DNA of 64,000 nt from Candidatus Pelagibacter sp. IMCC9063 (GTDB lineage: Bacteria > Pseudomonadota > Alphaproteobacteria > Pelagibacterales > Pelagibacteraceae), in the NCBI RefSeq assembly GCF_000195085.1, contig NC_015380.1, positions 234,001 through 298,000 on the forward strand, read 5' to 3'. Made by a program: the position numbers and the translations under genes. Each line of letters starts with the position of its first letter. Position 1 is the stretch's first letter. The notes beneath the pieces were generated by a model, which had not been told where the DNA came from, did no database searches, and saw nothing but the letters and a program-made list of their open reading frames with translations. Below, in pieces: positions 7,955 through 15,587 of this stretch.

Positions 7955-9304
7955 TTGGAACAAAAGATAAATTTTACTAAAGATAAAATATCCTACCTCT
8001 TAAAAAAGATAGCAATACCTGCTGCTACAGGAACTCTATTTCAAAGCCTCTATACTTTGGTAGATACATTTTATGCAGGAAAAATATCTGCCAATGCTCT
8101 AATCGCCTTATCTAAAGCTTTTCCTATTACTTTTGTTATCATAGCATTTGGTGTTGGAATTTTAGCGGGAACCACTTCTTTAATTGCTAATACTTTAGGT
8201 GAAAAAGATGATTACAAAGCAGCTACTTATCTGGCTCAATCGGTTCTTTACTCTTTTTTAATTTACATCTTAGTTGCTTTTATAGGACTTAATTTTGCAT
8301 CCAGCACTCTTAGTTTCATGGGAACCGAAGAAGTAAATATTCTTTTAACTCTAGAATATATTGAAATTATTTTTCTAGGATCTATTTTCTTTTTTTTACA
8401 AGTTTCTTTAAATTCTGTACTTAATGCTCAGGGTGATACTAAGTCTTATCGTAATATACTGATAATCAGTTTTTTTCTAAATATTATTTTAAATCCACTG
8501 TTTGTTTTTGGATTTGGAATTATTCCTGCTTTTGGTGTTTCAGGATTAGCGATTGCAACTATCATATCTCAATTCATAAGCTTGGTTTATATTTTGGCTA
8601 AAGTATTAAAATCAGATATTATTCGATTAATAAGTTTAAAATTTTTTTTAATAAAAATAAATTTAATTTTAGATTTATTAAAGCAAGGAATGCCAATAAC
8701 CGTTAGCTTAATGCTAATTGGTCTCGGTATTTATAATATTTTATTTTTTGTTTCTAAGTTTGGAGATATTGCAACTGCAGGATATGGGGTGGCATTGCGT
8801 ATCGAACAACTTTTGCTACTTCCCACGATTGGCTTAAATACAGCAGTACTTTCTATAACAGGTCAAAATTTTGGCGCAAAGAAATATGGGCGAATTGGAG
8901 AAGTTTATTTTAAAGCTATTTTTTATGGTGTGTTTACGATGTTAGTTGCTGGGCTATTTATATTTTTTAGTGGAAATTTCTTAATTCAATTATTTACTAA
9001 CAATCCAGAGGTTATTTATTTTGGGGTTCAATACTTAAAGATTGCAGCATTAATTGGCCCAGTTTATCCTATTTTTTTTATTACCAATGCTTTTTTTCAG
9101 GGAATTAAAAAACCTATCTATTCCACTTATATAAATCTTTTTAGAATTGTTATTTTACCTTTTGCAACCATGTGGCTAATTCTTAATTATTTTAATGGGG
9201 GATTTGTAGATTTGTTTTTAGGCTTGCTTGTGATTAATTGGATATTTGGAATCTTTGTAATAATAATTGTTAAATATATTTTTTTAAGAAAACTAGTGAA
9301 TTAG
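7955..9304 (+). CDS. MATE-family multidrug/toxin exporter
   Basis: A 449-residue membrane protein with about twelve hydrophobic segments in two similar halves, as in MATE (NorM/DinF) cation-coupled exporters. Recognisable features are the N-terminal AIPAATGTLFQSLYTLVDTFYAG and, in the second half, GMPITVSLMLIGLGIYN with ALRIEQLLLLPTIGLN. The apparent start is a TTG at 7955, 14 bases after the kinase stop; an internal start would clip TM1, so TTG is kept. It closes a four-gene operon with rhodanese, lipoprotein and kinase genes. Substrate unknown. Convergent with the ABC permease (12-base gap). Confidence 0.88.
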   Translation: MEQKINFTKDKISYLLKKIAIPAATGTLFQSLYTLVDTFYAGKISANALIALSKAFPITFVIIAFGVGILAGTTSLIANTLGEKDDYKAATYLAQSVLYSFLIYILVAFIGLNFASSTLSFMGTEEVNILLTLEYIEIIFLGSIFFFLQVSLNSVLNAQGDTKSYRNILIISFFLNIILNPLFVFGFGIIPAFGVSGLAIATIISQFISLVYILAKVLKSDIIRLISLKFFLIKINLILDLLKQGMPITVSLMLIGLGIYNILFFVSKFGDIATAGYGVALRIEQLLLLPTIGLNTAVLSITGQNFGAKKYGRIGEVYFKAIFYGVFTMLVAGLFIFFSGNFLIQLFTNNPEVIYFGVQYLKIAALIGPVYPIFFITNAFFQGIKKPIYSTYINLFRIVILPFATMWLILNYFNGGFVDLFLGLLVINWIFGIFVIIIVKYIFLRKLVN

Positions 9305-9316
9305 TCATTGTTTTTT

Positions 9317-10036
9317 TTAATTTTTTTCTAATCTTCTTACAAAATAAGAAACAATTAATATCAGAACAAGATACTCCAAGATTAGAAATGTATATATCTC
9401 TAATGGCCTATAGGTACTCACTACCAGTTCATTTGCCTTTCTTGTTAAATCTGAAATTCCAATAATTGAAACCAAGGAAGACATTTTTAAAACATAGACA
9501 AATTGGTTTCCCAATGCAGGCAAAATTACCTTGAATGCCTGTGGTAAAATTACAAGTTTTAGTTTTTTAGAAAAATTTAACCCTAAGGAAGTAGCTGCCT
9601 CCCACTGTGTTTTTTTAATTGCATTAATTCCACCCCTAAATATCTCTGCCATAAAAGCACTCTCACTAATAGAAAGCGCGATGATTCCTGAAACAAAAGG
9701 GCTAAAGCTTAGCCCTGTTAGAATAGGAAGGCCATAGTAGACCCACAATATTAAAACTAGCAATGGAACCGATCGTACCACCTCTACATAAAATACATTT
9801 ACATAACTAAGATATTTATTCTTAGTTATTGCAGGTATTGCGATAAGCAAACCGACAACCATAGCAATCACTATAGATATTGTGGAAATATAAATTGTGG
9901 TTGTGATTCCGCTAATTAGAAACTTTAGATTTGTAAGTCCAGTAGCATTGGATGGGGACAAAATAAACCAGCCCCACTCATAATCATTACAACCAGCTAA
10001 AGGCAGGAACAAAAGTAAAAAAAAATATCTTTTCAC
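9317..10036 (-). CDS. Polar amino acid ABC transporter permease
   Basis: A 239-residue inner-membrane subunit of the HisM/GlnP type. The BPD-transport signature is present as EAATSLGLNFSKKLKLVILPQA, about residues 145-166, and is the loop that docks on the ATPase. About five or six hydrophobic segments are visible. The N-terminus, MKRYFFLLLFLPLAGC, looks like a lipoprotein signal before the first membrane span, which is unusual for a permease. It lies 40 bases downstream of the binding-protein gene and is surely its partner. No ATP-binding subunit or second permease is adjacent, so the ATPase must be encoded elsewhere. Substrate cannot be named from sequence. Confidence 0.88.
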   Translation of the reverse strand: MKRYFFLLLFLPLAGCNDYEWGWFILSPSNATGLTNLKFLISGITTTIYISTISIVIAMVVGLLIAIPAITKNKYLSYVNVFYVEVVRSVPLLVLILWVYYGLPILTGLSFSPFVSGIIALSISESAFMAEIFRGGINAIKKTQWEAATSLGLNFSKKLKLVILPQAFKVILPALGNQFVYVLKMSSLVSIIGISDLTRKANELVVSTYRPLEIYTFLILEYLVLILIVSYFVRRLEKN

Positions 10037-10076
10037 TTTTAAAATTATAAAGATTTAAATTAAAAACTCTAACCTA

Positions 10077-10850
10077 TTATAAGCTTTTCATTCCATATTT
10101 TTTTAGCAAATTATCAAAGAAGCCAACAGCCTTTTTAATTTCAATCCAGTGATTGACATAATTCAACCAAACTTGATCGCTTTGATCGATAAGTATAGCC
10201 AAAACCGCAGGATTTTTGCCGCCATCTGGAACAATTGCTAACTGAGGATATGTAATAACTAATTTATTAGCCTCAGTCGAACTAGTAATATGACCATCAG
10301 CTCTTCCTGATAAAACTTCCTGAAAATCTCTAGCAGGAGCTTCAATGGACTTTAATTTTGATTTAACAAATATTTTTTTTGCCATCTCCTCTTGAGAGGT
10401 TCCTAAGGTTGTTGCGATAGTGACATTTTTATTATTTAGAGATTCCCAAGTCGGGAACTTCTTAATATTTTTTTTCAAGACTAGGGCTACAGTTCCATAT
10501 TTATAATAAGAATTTGTAAATCCAGCTACCAGTGCTCTTTTCGCAGTTTTCGTAGCGCTTGTTGAAATGTCGTACCTATCAGAAGTAATTCCTGAAACAA
10601 TCGTTTTCCAATCTGTTGGTACATATTTAACTTTTACACCCATATCCTTTGCCAACTCTGTGCTAACATCAATATCAAAACCTCTATATTTGTTAGTAGC
10701 TGGATCTTTTAAGCTCATGGGATCCCAGTCTCCGGTTGTGCCAACTCTCAGTTCACCTGATTTAAGTATTTTGTTAAGTCTAGATTCGGCATTTGCTGAA
10801 AATGCCATTACTGTAATTAATAATGTTAAAATGATTTTTTTCATGGCCAT
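10077..10850 (-). CDS. Periplasmic solute-binding protein, family 3
   Basis: A 257-residue protein with a signal peptide ending ANAES and a type II periplasmic binding fold. Family-3 hallmarks include [38 protein letters not shown] and RYDIS. The sequence also resembles cyclohexadienyl/arogenate dehydratase (PheC)-type members of this fold. The permease gene just downstream argues for a transport role instead. The ATG at 10850 gives MAMKK; an alternative ATG at 10844 gives MKKIILTLL, an equally good signal start. It is divergent from metY, with about 100 bases to the metY promoter. Confidence 0.88.
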   Translation of the reverse strand: MAMKKIILTLLITVMAFSANAESRLNKILKSGELRVGTTGDWDPMSLKDPATNKYRGFDIDVSTELAKDMGVKVKYVPTDWKTIVSGITSDRYDISTSATKTAKRALVAGFTNSYYKYGTVALVLKKNIKKFPTWESLNNKNVTIATTLGTSQEEMAKKIFVKSKLKSIEAPARDFQEVLSGRADGHITSSTEANKLVITYPQLAIVPDGGKNPAVLAILIDQSDQVWLNYVNHWIEIKKAVGFFDNLLKKYGMKSL

Positions 10851-10919
10851 TCATAGCTTTTTTACCCTATATTTAAAACAAACCAACTGACGCACCAGTT
10901 ATGTTTATTTCTTTGTATC

Positions 10920-10948
10920 TTGCAAAAAATAACTACTTTGCATATAAT
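10920..10948 (+). promoter_or_regulatory. Predicted sigma-70-type promoter of metY
   Basis: A -35-like TTGCAA at 10920-10925 is followed after 17 bases by a perfect -10 TATAAT at 10943-10948. This predicts transcription from about 10954-10956, giving a leader of roughly 100 nucleotides before the metY ATG. It is one of the clearest promoters in the window by eye. Confidence 0.65.
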
Positions 10949-10953
10949 GTTAA

Positions 10954-11048
10954 AGTCGATTTGATACAGCTTGCGGACTAATTATCAGCTAAGCGGAACT
11001 TCCAAACAAAGGTCTGTTCTTAAAGTCGATTAACCGACTACAAAGGAG
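10954..11048 (+). promoter_or_regulatory. Structured metY leader, candidate SAM-II/SAM-V-class riboswitch
   Basis: The leader can fold as an H-type pseudoknot. TTGATA (10961-10966) pairs with TATCAG (10983-10988, one G-U). Loop bases GCTT (10969-10972) pair with AAGC (10991-10994). The segment around AGCTAAGCGG resembles the AGCUAA-type 3' strand of SAM-II aptamers. The decamer TAAAGTCGAT occurs at 10951-10960 and again at 11021-11030. The second AGTCG pairs with CGACT (11035-11039) just before the ribosome binding site AAAGGAG (11042-11048). GACT in the pseudoknot loop could instead pair with AGTC, giving mutually exclusive helices. Known from the literature: SAM-II and SAM-V riboswitches precede metY in Pelagibacter-type bacteria. 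The exact class here is inference; covariance models would decide. Confidence 0.55.
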
Positions 11049-11054
11049 AATAGC

Positions 11055-12353
11055 ATGACAACCACGAGCAAACACCCAGAAACAATATCTCTACATGGTG
11101 GAACTTACAGAAGAGATGAAAGCACAACTGCTGTAGCCGTGCCAATATATCAAACGACTTCATATCAGTTTAATTCAGCAGAGCATGCAGAAAATTTATT
11201 TGGATTAAAGGAATTTGGAAATATCTATACTAGAATAGGAAATCCAACTACTAACGTTTTGGAAGAAAGAGTAGCGGCTCTTGAGGGCGGGGTGGCTGCT
11301 GTTTGTGTAAGTTCGGGTCAGGCAGCTTCTGCATTTGTTGTACAAAATCTATGTAGTACAGGTGATAATATAGTTGCGTCTACAGACCTTTATGGAGGAA
11401 CGGTAAATCTTTTTAACAATACTCTTAAGTCAATGGGTATTGAGGTAAGATATGCAGACCCAAAAGATCCTGAAAGCTTTGCTAAAGCTACTGATAAGAA
11501 AACAAGATTGTATTATGCGGAAACTTTGCCCAATCCATCTTTAAGAGTATTTCCAATTAAAGAGGTTTCGGATATTGGAAGAAAGCTAGGTATACCTTTG
11601 GTGATGGACAACACAGCCTGTCCCGTGATTTGCAAACCCATAGATCATGGTGCTGCAATAGTCATGCATTCTTTGACAAAATTTATTGGTGGCCATGGAA
11701 CTACTATTGGAGGAATTATAGTAGACGCTGGAAACTTTGATTGGTCTATAGATAAAGAAAGGCAACCTAACATTTGGCAACCCGATGCTTCTTACCATGG
11801 AGCTGTATGGGGAGATGCTGTGCCGGTACTAACAGGAGCAAATATTCCCTACATCATAAGAGCTCGTGTAGTCTTATTGCGTGATTTAGGTTCTGCGATT
11901 AGTCCTACAAGCGCTTGGCAGATTATTCAAGGGTTGGAAACTGTTACCTTGAGAATGAAACAACACTGTGAAAATGCTGAAAAAGTAAAAAACTTTTTAT
12001 TAAAACACAAAAAAATAGAAAAAGTAATTTACTCAACTCTTCACGAGGGTGAAATTGGGGAAAGAACTAAAAAATATTTCAAAGGTGGTAATGGAGCCTT
12101 AATGGGTATTGAGGTGAAAGGTGGCAAAGAAGCGGGGAAAAAGTTTATCGATAGTTTGAAACTTTTATACCATGTTGCAAATATTGGTGATGCTAGATCT
12201 TTAGCTATTCATCCGGCAAGCACTACACACTCTCAGCTTAGTGAAAAGGACTTGCTAGCTGCCGGTGTGACTCCTGGTTATGTAAGACTATCCATTGGTA
12301 TCGAACATGCTGATGATATTATTGCTGATATTGATCAAGCGTTAAACGCATAA
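11055..12353 (+). CDS. metY: O-acetylhomoserine aminocarboxypropyltransferase (sulfhydrylase)
   Basis: PLP enzyme of the Cys/Met metabolism family that makes homocysteine (from sulfide) or methionine (from methanethiol) and O-acetylhomoserine. The 432-residue length is typical of MetY. Visible blocks are SLHGGTYRRDESTTAVAVPIYQTTSYQF, YTRIGNPTTNVLEERVAALEGG, the PLP-lysine stretch HSLTKFIGGHGTTIGG (about residue 208), and the C-terminal ARSLAIHPASTTHSQLS. A good AAAGGAG ribosome site precedes the ATG. A riboswitch-like leader implies repression by S-adenosylmethionine, and an intrinsic terminator follows. MetB/MetZ paralogues share the fold, but the long GGHG insertion favours MetY. Confidence 0.95.
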   Translation: MTTTSKHPETISLHGGTYRRDESTTAVAVPIYQTTSYQFNSAEHAENLFGLKEFGNIYTRIGNPTTNVLEERVAALEGGVAAVCVSSGQAASAFVVQNLCSTGDNIVASTDLYGGTVNLFNNTLKSMGIEVRYADPKDPESFAKATDKKTRLYYAETLPNPSLRVFPIKEVSDIGRKLGIPLVMDNTACPVICKPIDHGAAIVMHSLTKFIGGHGTTIGGIIVDAGNFDWSIDKERQPNIWQPDASYHGAVWGDAVPVLTGANIPYIIRARVVLLRDLGSAISPTSAWQIIQGLETVTLRMKQHCENAEKVKNFLLKHKKIEKVIYSTLHEGEIGERTKKYFKGGNGALMGIEVKGGKEAGKKFIDSLKLLYHVANIGDARSLAIHPASTTHSQLSEKDLLAAGVTPGYVRLSIGIEHADDIIADIDQALNA

Positions 12354-12370
12354 GTAAGTTTATAAAGTTA

Positions 12371-12406
12371 AATGAGCCGTGATTAGCTTTGCGGCTCATT
12401 TTTTTT
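12371..12406 (+). terminator. Rho-independent terminator after metY
   Basis: A perfect 9-bp stem, AATGAGCCG (12371-12379) with CGGCTCATT (12392-12400), with a 12-base loop. It runs into an eight-T tract at 12399-12406, 18 bases past the metY stop. Confidence 0.88.
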
Positions 12407-12423
12407 ATGTATTATAGCACTAC

Positions 12424-13122
12424 ATGAATAAAGAGAATATTGCTCTAGTTATTGGCGGAACAGGATCCATTGGTTCAGCTATTGTAAATGAACTAAAAAA
12501 TCAAAAATTTACTAATATTATAAGCTTAAGCAGATCATCCAATCCTCCATTAGACTTGCTTGACGAGCCTAGCATTGAAAGGGCTGCTGGTTTTATCAAA
12601 AGCCAAAAAAAATCATTGTGTTTATTATTTGATGCTACTGGAATTTTACATGATGAGGATCAAAATCAAATGCCAGAAAAAACATATAAAAATATTGATT
12701 TAGCTTTTATGAAGAAAAATTTTGAAATTAACGTTATGGGTCCTGCCCTAATTATGAAACACTTTTTACCTCTATTAGATAAAGATCAAAAATCTATTTT
12801 TGCAACCCTGTCTGCCAAAGTTGGTTCTATTTCTGACAATCGATATGGTGGATGGTATTCATACCGCGCATCTAAAGCGGCATTAAATCAAATGATCAAG
12901 ACAGCTTCTATTGAACTGAAAATGAAAAATAAAAAAGCAATCTGCGTTGCTATTCATCCAGGAACTGTAACCAGTAAGCTTTCTAAGCCATTTCAGAAAG
13001 ATAATTTAAAAATTCAATCCAATGAAGAATCTGCAAAAAACATCACTGGGGTGATAGTAGGTTTAAAAGTGAGTAATTCTGGTTTATTTTTTGATTGGAA
13101 CGGTAGTATAATTAGTTGGTAA
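12424..13122 (+). CDS. Short-chain dehydrogenase/reductase (SDR)
   Basis: A 232-residue Rossmann-fold oxidoreductase. The cofactor motif GGTGSIGSAI starts near residue 11, and the catalytic YxxxK is present as YRASKAA after the serine in LSAKVGSISD. The overall form matches the C-factor/CsgA-like subgroup of SDRs, which are about 230-250 residues long. Substrate and physiological role are unknown. It is followed 34 bases later by rlmN on the same strand. Confidence 0.85.
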   Translation: MNKENIALVIGGTGSIGSAIVNELKNQKFTNIISLSRSSNPPLDLLDEPSIERAAGFIKSQKKSLCLLFDATGILHDEDQNQMPEKTYKNIDLAFMKKNFEINVMGPALIMKHFLPLLDKDQKSIFATLSAKVGSISDNRYGGWYSYRASKAALNQMIKTASIELKMKNKKAICVAIHPGTVTSKLSKPFQKDNLKIQSNEESAKNITGVIVGLKVSNSGLFFDWNGSIISW

Positions 13123-13156
13123 GAGCATAATCTTAACCGAAAACAATAAATTATTT

Positions 13157-14227
13157 ATGAATTTTTCAAACTTCTATGATCTCAGCTATTCTGACTTAAG
13201 TGATTTTATTTCTAGTAATTTTTCACTAGAGAAAAAAAAAACTAGCATGAGAACTAACCAAATTTGGAAATTTGTTTATAAAAAAGGATTAAGAGAAACA
13301 TCTAAATTTTCCAACATATCTTCTGAGCTAAAATACAACATAGAAAAAAGTTTTAATTTTAACAGAACAAATATAGCAGAAAAAAAAATTTCAAAAGATG
13401 GAACTATTAAGTGGTTGCTAAAACTTTCAGACAATAATTTAGTAGAAACCGTTTTTATTCCTTCGGGAAAAAGAGGAACGCTGTGCGTTTCTTCACAAGT
13501 TGGGTGTACATTGAATTGTAAGTTTTGTCATACAGGAACTCAATTGATGGTTAAAAATTTAACTACACACGAAATTATTAATCAAATTCTTGTAGCTAAA
13601 GACGAGCTAAATGATTGGGGGTCTCAAAAAAAAATAACTAATATTGTTTATATGGGAATGGGAGAGCCTTTTTATAATTATGATAATGTTAAAAAGTCTA
13701 TTTCTATTCTTAGAGAACGTAATGGGCTAGATTATTCAGCAAAAAAAATAACCGTTTCTACTGCAGGAATCTCAAATGAAATTATGAAAGCTGCCGATGA
13801 AATTGGAACATATCTTGCTCTTTCTCTACATGCACCAACAGATGAATTAAGAGAGAAAATTATGCCAATTAATAAAAAATTTAAAATTAAAGATTTAATT
13901 GAAAGCTGTTCTTATTATAGCAAAATTAATAAAGAAAAAATATTTTTAGAATATGTCTTGTTGAAGGATATTAACGATACCGATAGTTGTGCTCAACAAT
14001 TGGTTAAACTAATGAGTAAATTTCCTAGCAAATTAAATCTCATAGAATTTAATGCGTGGCCCGGAGTTGGTTATGAGCCATCTGACAGTGAAACTGTTCA
14101 AAAGTTTTACGAAAAAATAAAAAAATCTGGACACATAGTAACATTGAGAAAGTCTAGAGGTGAAGATATACTTGGAGCCTGCGGTCAGCTTAAAACAGAC
14201 AGCGAAAAAAAAAGAAAATCTCTTTAA
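13157..14227 (+). CDS. rlmN: 23S rRNA (adenine-2503-C2)-methyltransferase
   Basis: Radical-SAM enzyme that methylates C2 of A2503 in 23S rRNA and A37 of some tRNAs. The 356-residue protein has the iron-sulfur motif GCTLNCKFCH (Cys 117, 121, 124), the preceding TLCVSSQVG, MGMGEP, and the C-terminal catalytic-cysteine region LRKSRGEDILGACGQL. Length is normal. The start gives the expected N-terminal helical domain. An A10 tract inside the gene (about 13232-13241) is read in frame, a useful contrast with the broken A8-A9 genes. Confidence 0.95.
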   Translation: MNFSNFYDLSYSDLSDFISSNFSLEKKKTSMRTNQIWKFVYKKGLRETSKFSNISSELKYNIEKSFNFNRTNIAEKKISKDGTIKWLLKLSDNNLVETVFIPSGKRGTLCVSSQVGCTLNCKFCHTGTQLMVKNLTTHEIINQILVAKDELNDWGSQKKITNIVYMGMGEPFYNYDNVKKSISILRERNGLDYSAKKITVSTAGISNEIMKAADEIGTYLALSLHAPTDELREKIMPINKKFKIKDLIESCSYYSKINKEKIFLEYVLLKDINDTDSCAQQLVKLMSKFPSKLNLIEFNAWPGVGYEPSDSETVQKFYEKIKKSGHIVTLRKSRGEDILGACGQLKTDSEKKRKSL

Positions 14228-14336
14228 TCTCAAAATTAAATTTCTATTGCTTATTTTGACCAATAATTTGTCATAAATAAACAATAGCTTTGTGATCTAT
14301 AAAGCGTATAACCCACCGTCCAATAGATAGAAAAAA

Positions 14337-14759
14337 ATGACTAGCAAAGAAAAAGCAAAAAAACTAGAAAAAATAGTAAATATTAAAAAACGCATTTTAA
14401 AAGAGTCTTGTAATTTAAAAACAAATTACAAAACTACTTACAAAGATATAAAAAAATATTTTAAAATTTTTAATAAAGCTTTGTTTAAAGATGTGCTTAA
14501 TCCTTTCAATGATATCCAAATAAAAAAGATGAATGGTTGTTGGGGTCAATGCGTGGAAGATTATTCTGTTAGAAAAGGTACAAGATTTTTTTGTTTAGAG
14601 ATGCAACCAAATTATGAAAATAAAAAAGAATTTCTTACTACTCTTGGGCACGAGATGATTCATCTTTGGCAACAAACAGTCAAAAAAGATACAGGTAATC
14701 ACAATTCTTTGTTTTATAGCTTTAGACCAAAATTTAAAAAATTTGGACTGAGTCTTTAA
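14337..14759 (+). CDS. SprT-like zinc metalloprotease-domain protein
   Basis: A 140-residue protein with a zincin motif HEMIHLWQQ (about residues 104-112) and a third ligand region GNHNSLFYSF. This matches the SprT-like domain (SPRTN/SprT). The conserved region before the motif includes GCWGQCVEDY. SprT-like proteins are DNA-protein crosslink proteases or nucleic-acid-associated proteins; the bacterial role is poorly defined. The N-terminal 30 residues are lysine-rich. Length is short but complete for a minimal domain. It sits between rlmN and yajQ without obvious operon coupling. Confidence 0.72.
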   Translation: MTSKEKAKKLEKIVNIKKRILKESCNLKTNYKTTYKDIKKYFKIFNKALFKDVLNPFNDIQIKKMNGCWGQCVEDYSVRKGTRFFCLEMQPNYENKKEFLTTLGHEMIHLWQQTVKKDTGNHNSLFYSFRPKFKKFGLSL

Positions 14760-14811
14760 CAATAATACTCTAATATTTTCATTTTTTTTAAAAACATGTT
14801 ATCTAAAACCT

Positions 14812-15303
14812 ATGCCAACCTTTGATGTAGTAAGCAAAGTGAGTTTTCAAGAACTGAATAACGCTTTATCTAATTGTTTAAGAGAAATAAACACTAGATA
14901 TGATTTTAAAGGTTTAAATATAGCTATTGAATTTAAAGAAAAGGAGAAGCAAATTATTGTTTTAGCTCCTGATAATATGAAGTTAAATCAAATAAATGAT
15001 CTGTTCATAAGCCATTTGGTTAGAAGAAAATTGGATCCAAGAATTGTAAAAATTAAAAATGTTGAGGATGCGACTGGAAATTCAAAGAGACAAACAAGTG
15101 AGTTACAAGAAGGTATAGATCAAGAAAGTGCAAAAAAGATTATAACACAAATAAAAGCCTCTAAAATGAAAGTACAAATAAAAATTCAAGGAGATGAATT
15201 GAGAGTGGATGGAAAAAAGAGAGATGACCTACAAGAAACTATGCAGGTTATTAATGGAATTGATATTGGTAGGCCTGTAGAGTTTGTAAATTTTAGAGAC
15301 TAA
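14812..15303 (+). CDS. yajQ: YajQ-family nucleotide-binding protein
   Basis: A 163-residue member of the YajQ (UPF0234) family, which has two ferredoxin-like domains. The start PTFDVVSKVSFQELNNAL and the segment REINTRYDFKGL are near-invariant, and the ending GIDIGRPVEFVNFRD is typical. In some bacteria homologues bind cyclic di-GMP and affect transcription; whether that holds here cannot be told. Only two bases separate its stop from a tiny downstream ORF. Confidence 0.94.
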   Translation: MPTFDVVSKVSFQELNNALSNCLREINTRYDFKGLNIAIEFKEKEKQIIVLAPDNMKLNQINDLFISHLVRRKLDPRIVKIKNVEDATGNSKRQTSELQEGIDQESAKKIITQIKASKMKVQIKIQGDELRVDGKKRDDLQETMQVINGIDIGRPVEFVNFRD

Positions 15304-15305
15304 AG

Positions 15306-15392
15306 ATGAGTAAGCGTTATTCAGGAAAATCAGGAAAAGATAGAAGCCTTAACAAAAAACCAAAATTATCGAAAAAAACAAAAAAAAATTAA
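15306..15392 (+). CDS. Possible 28-residue basic microprotein
   Basis: An ATG two bases after the yajQ stop opens a 28-codon frame. It encodes a strongly basic peptide, MSKRYSGKSGKDRSLN followed by a Lys-rich tail, ending at TAA 15390-15392. Position between two same-strand genes with minimal spacing is gene-like. There is no clear ribosome binding site, and lysine codons (AAA) are cheap in AT-rich DNA, so it may be chance. Function unknown; conservation would decide. Confidence 0.35.
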   Translation: MSKRYSGKSGKDRSLNKKPKLSKKTKKN

Positions 15393-15401
15393 AGAAATAA
15401 T

Positions 15402-15587
15402 ATGAATCAGTTTATTGTTATAGAAGGAGATCATAAAGACCCAAATGACTTTGCTACTCTAGATAAGGGAACAGAAAATATTTATGGCCCTTTTGAAAAT
15501 AAAGAAGAGGCTGATAATATGGCAAAACATCTAATACAGAAAAATATAGATAATTTTTACCACCGAGCTTGGGTGAGGCTTAAATAA
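15402..15587 (+). CDS. Conserved-looking 61-residue hypothetical protein
   Basis: An acidic small protein starting MNQFIVIEGDHKDPNDFATL, with the segment GPFENKEEADNMAKHLIQKNIDNFYHRAWV. That segment reads as a compact beta-beta-alpha-beta unit with a 'GPF..kEEA' element, as seen in small modulator-like proteins. No signal peptide or membrane segment. Its last eight bases overlap the end of the convergent exporter gene. I do not recognise a characterised family. Confidence 0.62.
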   Translation: MNQFIVIEGDHKDPNDFATLDKGTENIYGPFENKEEADNMAKHLIQKNIDNFYHRAWVRLK

